Shown: piece by piece, positions 60,367 to 64,000 of the stretch
Position numbering within the stretch: position 1 is the stretch's first letter
Layout of the letters: each line of letters begins with the position of its first letter
From: Aquiflexum lacus
Lineage (GTDB): Bacteria; Bacteroidota; Bacteroidia; Cytophagales; Cyclobacteriaceae
Direction: 5' to 3'
Assembly (NCBI RefSeq): GCF_015476655.1
Contig: NZ_JABFHF010000007.1
Span: 152,800-216,799 of the forward strand
Length of the DNA: 64,000 nt
Translations under genes and position numbers: made by a program
The notes under the pieces: generated by a model
Seen by the model: only the letters and a program-made list of their open reading frames with translations
What the model was told of the DNA's origin: nothing
The model's database searches: none

Positions 60367-61149
60367 ATGTTCAACAACAAAGTCATTTGGATCACAGGCG
60401 CCTCCTCAGGGTTGGGAAAATTTATGGCTTATGAATTTGCCAAGCAAAAAGGGATTTTAGCCCTTTCTGCACGTAGAGTTGGCGAATTGGAAGAAGTTCT
60501 GAAGGAAGTAAAAAAACTTGGCGGGGAAGGAATAATCGTTCCCTGTGATATTTTGGAAGAGCATCAAATTGAAAGTGCTGTTTTGGAGATTATTAAACAA
60601 TATGGTCGATTGGATGTGGCTATTGCCAATGCAGGTTTTGGAATTTATGGTAAATTAGAGAAGCTTACCGCAAAAGACTGGAGAAGGCAGATGGACGGCA
60701 ATGTTACAGGATTGGCCTTGACTGCTAAATTTGCTATTCCTCATTTGAAAAATAGTAAAGGAAGATTGGCATTGATTGGAAGTGTAGCAGCTTATCTCCC
60801 TAATCCCAATACAGGAGCCTATGGTGCGTCCAAAGCAGCAGTTCGCTCCATTGGGCAGACTTTACAACTAGAATTGAAAGGCACAGGTGTAAGCTGTACA
60901 GTCATTCATCCGGGTTTTGTGGATTCAGATATCACCCGGGTAGATAATGATGGGATATTTCATCCTGAAGGAAAAGATCCGAGACCAAAAAACCTCATGT
61001 GGCCGACAGACAAAGCGGCCAAAGTCATGGTCAAAGCTATTGTAAAAAGAAAGAAATCATTTGTTTTTACCGGACATGGCAGAATTTTGGCATTTTTGGG
61101 GCAGCATTTCCCTGGAGTTGGCAGATGGCTTATCGGGAAATTGGGGTAA
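60367..61149 (+). CDS. Short-chain dehydrogenase/reductase (SDR)
   Basis: A 260-residue classical SDR. The NAD(P)-binding motif TGASSGLG is at about 10-17, ANAGFG near 88-93, the catalytic Ser in IGSVAAYL and YGASKAA (Tyr/Lys). The basic residues in SARRV after the second strand suggest NADP(H). The C-terminal hydrophobic end (GRILAFLGQHFPGVGRWLIG) is typical of DltE-like members that act near membranes. The substrate is not predictable. It is a single gene with heptad arrays on both sides. Confidence 0.9.
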   Translation: MFNNKVIWITGASSGLGKFMAYEFAKQKGILALSARRVGELEEVLKEVKKLGGEGIIVPCDILEEHQIESAVLEIIKQYGRLDVAIANAGFGIYGKLEKLTAKDWRRQMDGNVTGLALTAKFAIPHLKNSKGRLALIGSVAAYLPNPNTGAYGASKAAVRSIGQTLQLELKGTGVSCTVIHPGFVDSDITRVDNDGIFHPEGKDPRPKNLMWPTDKAAKVMVKAIVKRKKSFVFTGHGRILAFLGQHFPGVGRWLIGKLG

Positions 61150-61492
61150 GTTGATTTTTTGATTTCCTGTTTGCTGCTAGTTTTACAAGAATTCAAATTG
61201 GCTAGTAGCTAGCCTTCCGGCGAGCAGGGACATAAGACTGAAGACCAAAGAAAACATCGGTCATCAATTAAAGCCGGAAGATTGCCTCCTCTCACTGAGG
61301 AATATTCCAAAAAGCCAAGGATGTAGAAGTGCTCCTCTTACCAAAGTTAGACAAGTCCAAGGACGCCAAATTTCGTCTTCAGTCTTCCAACTTCCAAACT
61401 TCGGACTTCCAACTTCCAACAAACATTTTTCCAAATACCTTTACAGTTTCTACGAATTAACGGTTAAATTCAAGGCAGCAAATCAGCCTATT
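61150..61492. other. Intergenic region with an inverted pair of heptad arrays
   Basis: A 343-bp spacer. ATAAGAC, TGAAGAC and CAAAGAA (61232-61252) form a short purine array, and 61375-61417 is a six-unit pyrimidine array. AAGACTGAAGAC (61234-61245) and GTCTTCAGTCTT (61375-61386) are exact complements over 12 bp. No gene is seen. Confidence 0.65.
61375..61417 (-). repeat. 7-bp-period repeat array, six units (ACTTCCN type)
   Basis: GTCTTCA, GTCTTCC, AACTTCC, then after a 1-bp slip AACTTCG, GACTTCC and AACTTCC. It ends 76 bp before the adaptor gene and pairs with 61232-61252. Confidence 0.75.
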
Positions 61493-62578
61493 ATGAAATT
61501 GAAATACTTTACATTTTGTTTTGCAATTGGATTTTGGTTTTTTTCCTGTGACACCTCTGATGAAAATATTTTCCCCCAAAGAGAAGATATTTCAGAGTCT
61601 GTTTATGCATCGGGATTGATCAAAGCCAGGTACCAATATCAGGCTTATACAAATGCCAATGGAACTGTCCAGGAGATTTTTGTTGAAGAAGGCGATACAG
61701 TAGAGATAGGAACACCGATTTTATCCATTTCTAATACAGCGACAAGGTTAAACCGGGAAAATGCCGAAATCAATAGGACTTATGCTGATAGGCAGGTCAA
61801 TCAGTCTAGGCTAAATGACTTGGAAATGACCATTGAATACTCCAAAACTAAATATCAAAACGATTCTTTGCTTTTGGAAAGACAGAAAAGATTAATGGAT
61901 CAAGGTATAGGAACTAAAGTTGATTTGGAGCAAAGACAACTGGCTTTTGAAAATTCCAAAACTGCCTATGAAACTTCCAAGCTACGGTACCAGGATCTTA
62001 AACGAGAAATTGAATATAACGAAAGAAGTGCCTCAAAAAATCTGGCGATTACAAAGGCTCTTGAAAGTGATTTGGTACTCAAAAGCGAGATAAATGGAAT
62101 TGTTTATGCAATTCTCAAAGAGAAGGGAGAAATGGTCAATGCCCAAACTCCTCTTGCGATAATTGGTAGTGCCAATGAATATATTTTGGAATTGCAGGTA
62201 GATGAATACGATATCGTCAATGTATCAAGGGGACAGCGAATTATTGTTTCCATGGATAGCTATCGGGGAAAGACTTTTGAGGGAATTGTGTCCAAAGTCA
62301 ATCCAATAATGGATGAATTGAGCAAGAGTTTTACTGTTGAGGGCGTGTTTGTCGATGAACCTACTGTTCTTTATCCAAACCTTACACTGGAGGCCAATAT
62401 CATTATTCAGACCAAGGAAAATGCACTGACCATCCCCAGGTCATTTATCATCAATGATCAATTTGTGCTCAATTCCAACGGAGATACCATTGCAGTTCAA
62501 TTAGGTATCAAAGATTATCAAAAAGCCGAAATAATCGGGGGAATAGATGAGAAAACAGTACTAGTCAAACCTCAATAA
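61493..62578 (+). CDS. HlyD/RND-type periplasmic adaptor lipoprotein
   Basis: A 361-residue adaptor that links an inner-membrane exporter to the outer envelope. The lipobox GFWFFSC gives Cys19. A biotinyl-lipoyl-like half is split around a coiled coil: NANGTVQEIFVEEGDTVEIG at about 55-74, helices RENAEINRTYADRQVNQSRL to about 195, then LKSEINGIVYAILKEKGEMV. The beta-barrel domain follows (LQVDEYDIVNVSRGQRIIV). Its stop overlaps the next start by 1 bp (TAATG). With the MacB-like permease it suggests an ABC efflux or lipoprotein-export machine whose ATPase lies outside the window. Confidence 0.9.
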   Translation: MKLKYFTFCFAIGFWFFSCDTSDENIFPQREDISESVYASGLIKARYQYQAYTNANGTVQEIFVEEGDTVEIGTPILSISNTATRLNRENAEINRTYADRQVNQSRLNDLEMTIEYSKTKYQNDSLLLERQKRLMDQGIGTKVDLEQRQLAFENSKTAYETSKLRYQDLKREIEYNERSASKNLAITKALESDLVLKSEINGIVYAILKEKGEMVNAQTPLAIIGSANEYILELQVDEYDIVNVSRGQRIIVSMDSYRGKTFEGIVSKVNPIMDELSKSFTVEGVFVDEPTVLYPNLTLEANIIIQTKENALTIPRSFIINDQFVLNSNGDTIAVQLGIKDYQKAEIIGGIDEKTVLVKPQ

Positions 62579-63837
62579 TGAAAATAGGGTTGATCATAAA
62601 TATTGCTAAAGCCTTGATGTTGGCAAGGTTTAAACAGACCTTCATTGCTGCTATAGGAGTAGTATTCAGTATTACCATGTTTGTGGCATTATTGGGGTTT
62701 ATGAACGGCCTCAATCAATTATTGGATGGACTGATTTTGAACAGGACACCTCATATTAGATTTTACAATGAAGTCAAACCCAATCCAAACCAACCCATTG
62801 ATCTTTCTGAAAATTTCACCGGTTTTTACAATATCATCCGATCCATCAAACCTGCAGCAAGCCGGCTGAGCATCCATAACAATGAAGCCATTATCCGGAC
62901 TTTAAAGCAGGATCCCAGAGTTTTGGGAGTTGCACCAAAAATCTCAGCACAGGTTTTTTACAATGTAGGTACCATTGACATTACAGGAGTTATTAACGGG
63001 ATTGATGTAGAGCAAGAAGCGAGATTGTTTGCATTTGAAGATTATGTGACTGTTGGAAATTTTTTAGATTTAAAGAATACGGCCAATAGTATCATTTTAG
63101 GAAAAGGTGCAGCAGATAGGATGATGGCCGAGTTAGGGGATGTTATTCAAGCTACCACCGCACAAGGAAATAGAATTCAACTTAAAGTCGTAGGATATTA
63201 TCAGTCCGGTTTGGGCGATTTGGATAACGTACAGAGCTATGCATCCATCAACACTACCCAGAAAATGCTTGGAGAGTCAACATCTTATATCACTGATATT
63301 CAGGTGAAGCTGAAGGATTTTGAAAAGGCTCCGGCAATGGCCAAAGAATACAGAGAGATTTTTGGAATTGATGCCGACGATATTCAGACCGTCAATGCAC
63401 AGTTTGAAACAGGAACGCAGATTAGAACCTTAATCAGTTATGCAGTTGGTATTACCTTGTTGGTCGTATCCGGTTTTGGGATATACAATATCCTGAATAT
63501 GATGATATATGAAAAAATGGACACCATTGCCATCTTAAAAGCGATTGGTTTTTCTGGTGGTGATGTAAACAAGATCTTTATCACTATTGCTTTGACGATT
63601 GGTGTTTTTGGTGGGATTATCGGATTGTTGCTCGGTTTTGCAGCAGGTTTGGGAATTGAACGGATTCCGTTTGAAACTGAGGCACTGCCCACTGTCAAGA
63701 CTTTTCCTGTTGATTTCAATCCCAAATACTACATCATCGGAGGGGTTTTCAGTCTGATTACCACTTATTTTGCAGGCTATTTTCCAGCAAGGAAAGCCAG
63801 TGGAGTCGATCCGGTGGATATTATCAGGGGGAAATGA
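62578..63837 (+). CDS. ABC transporter permease, MacB/FtsX type
   Basis: A 419-residue inner-membrane permease. The first span (FIAAIGVVFSITMFVALLGF) follows a short cytoplasmic start, a large periplasmic MacB-PCD-like domain fills about 45-270, and three spans form the FtsX domain (ISYAVGITLLVVSGFGIYNI, IALTIGVFGGIIGLLLGF, IIGGVFSLITTYFAGYFPAR). The C-terminal ARKASGVDPVDIIRGK is the classic FtsX/LolC-E ending. MacB-like and LolCDE-like roles are both possible. Translation is coupled to the adaptor. A heptad array starts 4 bp after the stop. Confidence 0.92.
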   Translation: MKIGLIINIAKALMLARFKQTFIAAIGVVFSITMFVALLGFMNGLNQLLDGLILNRTPHIRFYNEVKPNPNQPIDLSENFTGFYNIIRSIKPAASRLSIHNNEAIIRTLKQDPRVLGVAPKISAQVFYNVGTIDITGVINGIDVEQEARLFAFEDYVTVGNFLDLKNTANSIILGKGAADRMMAELGDVIQATTAQGNRIQLKVVGYYQSGLGDLDNVQSYASINTTQKMLGESTSYITDIQVKLKDFEKAPAMAKEYREIFGIDADDIQTVNAQFETGTQIRTLISYAVGITLLVVSGFGIYNILNMMIYEKMDTIAILKAIGFSGGDVNKIFITIALTIGVFGGIIGLLLGFAAGLGIERIPFETEALPTVKTFPVDFNPKYYIIGGVFSLITTYFAGYFPARKASGVDPVDIIRGK

Positions 63838-63841
63838 AGGT

Positions 63842-63948
63842 TGAGACATGAGACATAAGACGTTAGACAAAAGAAGCGAGATGCGAGAACCAAGAATCAA
63901 AGCCTGCCCCGAAGAATTTCGGGGAGACAAGAACCAAGATGCGAGGGT
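63842..63948 (+). repeat. 7-bp-period repeat array interrupted by a palindrome
   Basis: Eight units (TGAGACA twice, TAAGACG, TTAGACA and so on to CAAGAAT, 63842-63897) are followed by CAAAGCCTG and the palindrome CCCCGAAGAATTTCGGGG (63907-63924). Three more units (CAAGAAC, CAAGATG, CGAGGGT) run to 63948. The purine strand is the coding strand of the permease. Confidence 0.8.
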
Positions 63949-64000
63949 CGTGTACTGAAATAGGTTGACACAATTTAATTTAAAATTGTAAACCTATATA

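Noticed and set aside
61493..63837. RND efflux system
   Set aside because: The adaptor is followed by an FtsX/MacB-type permease and not by a 1000-residue RND pump, so an ABC-type system is more likely.
1..64000. Prophage, insertion sequence or tRNA-linked island
   Set aside because: No integrase, transposase, phage structural gene or tRNA-like sequence was recognised anywhere in the window.

Overview
The window looks like chromosomal DNA of a member of the Bacteroidota, most likely order Cytophagales and close to the Cyclobacteriaceae. The reasons are the SusC/SusD pair, an IPExxxVDY-family gene beside pyruvate kinase, DUF1080, DUF1684, DUF5117-type metalloprotease and PorV/PorQ-like proteins, AT-rich spacers, and promoter boxes of the Bacteroidota type (TAnnTTTG at -7, TTG or TTTG at -33). 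The genus is an inference. I see no prophage, insertion sequence, CRISPR array, rRNA or tRNA.

Layout. 1-8.5 kb: an acyl-CoA oxidase/dehydrogenase and PEP carboxylase (minus strand), a Gfo/Idh/MocA oxidoreductase and a DUF819 membrane protein. 8.6-10.9 kb: a K+-dependent-type membrane pyrophosphatase. 11.5-19.6 kb: SusC and SusD, then an S9 peptidase and a PBP4-like S13 peptidase, which may be a peptide-scavenging locus. 19.8-24.4 kb: small conserved proteins (zinc ribbon, EcsC, DUF1566-like lipoprotein, DUF1080, DUF1684, DUF2256). 24.4-32.1 kb (minus): a metzincin-like protease, a helix-hairpin-helix/beta-barrel protein with a PorQ-like partner, and a BamA-like protein. 32.2-39.7 kb: yidD, the minus-strand run acpP-fabF-rnc-nadE-lgt, and IPExxxVDY-pyk.

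40.2-50.6 kb: a triple-FAS1 lipoprotein, a LytS/LytTR two-component operon, a tightly overlapping five-gene minus-strand operon (receiver-HPt, receiver, small protein, PhnP-like MBL, NFACT/RqcH-like), then miaA, pfkA and an ssb paralogue. 50.8-64 kb: an S10 peptidase, small secreted proteins, an exported flavodoxin-like protein, DUF418, a second S9 peptidase, an SDR, and an HlyD-like adaptor with a MacB/FtsX-type permease.

The most unusual signal is between the genes. At least a dozen spacers carry degenerate tandem repeats with a 7-bp period (consensus CRAGANN or GGAAGTN on the purine-rich strand). They often start at or just after a stop codon, with the purine strand on the coding strand. 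Several spacers hold an inverted partner array at their other end, with up to 20 of 24 positions complementary. Together with short palindromes and a large nested inverted repeat, they suggest an undescribed family of gene-end elements. Protein-level leads are the ComEA-like HhH domain fused to a predicted outer-membrane barrel, a kinase-less phosphorelay coupled to an RqcH-like gene, and a pyrophosphatase with a relocated membrane glutamate.
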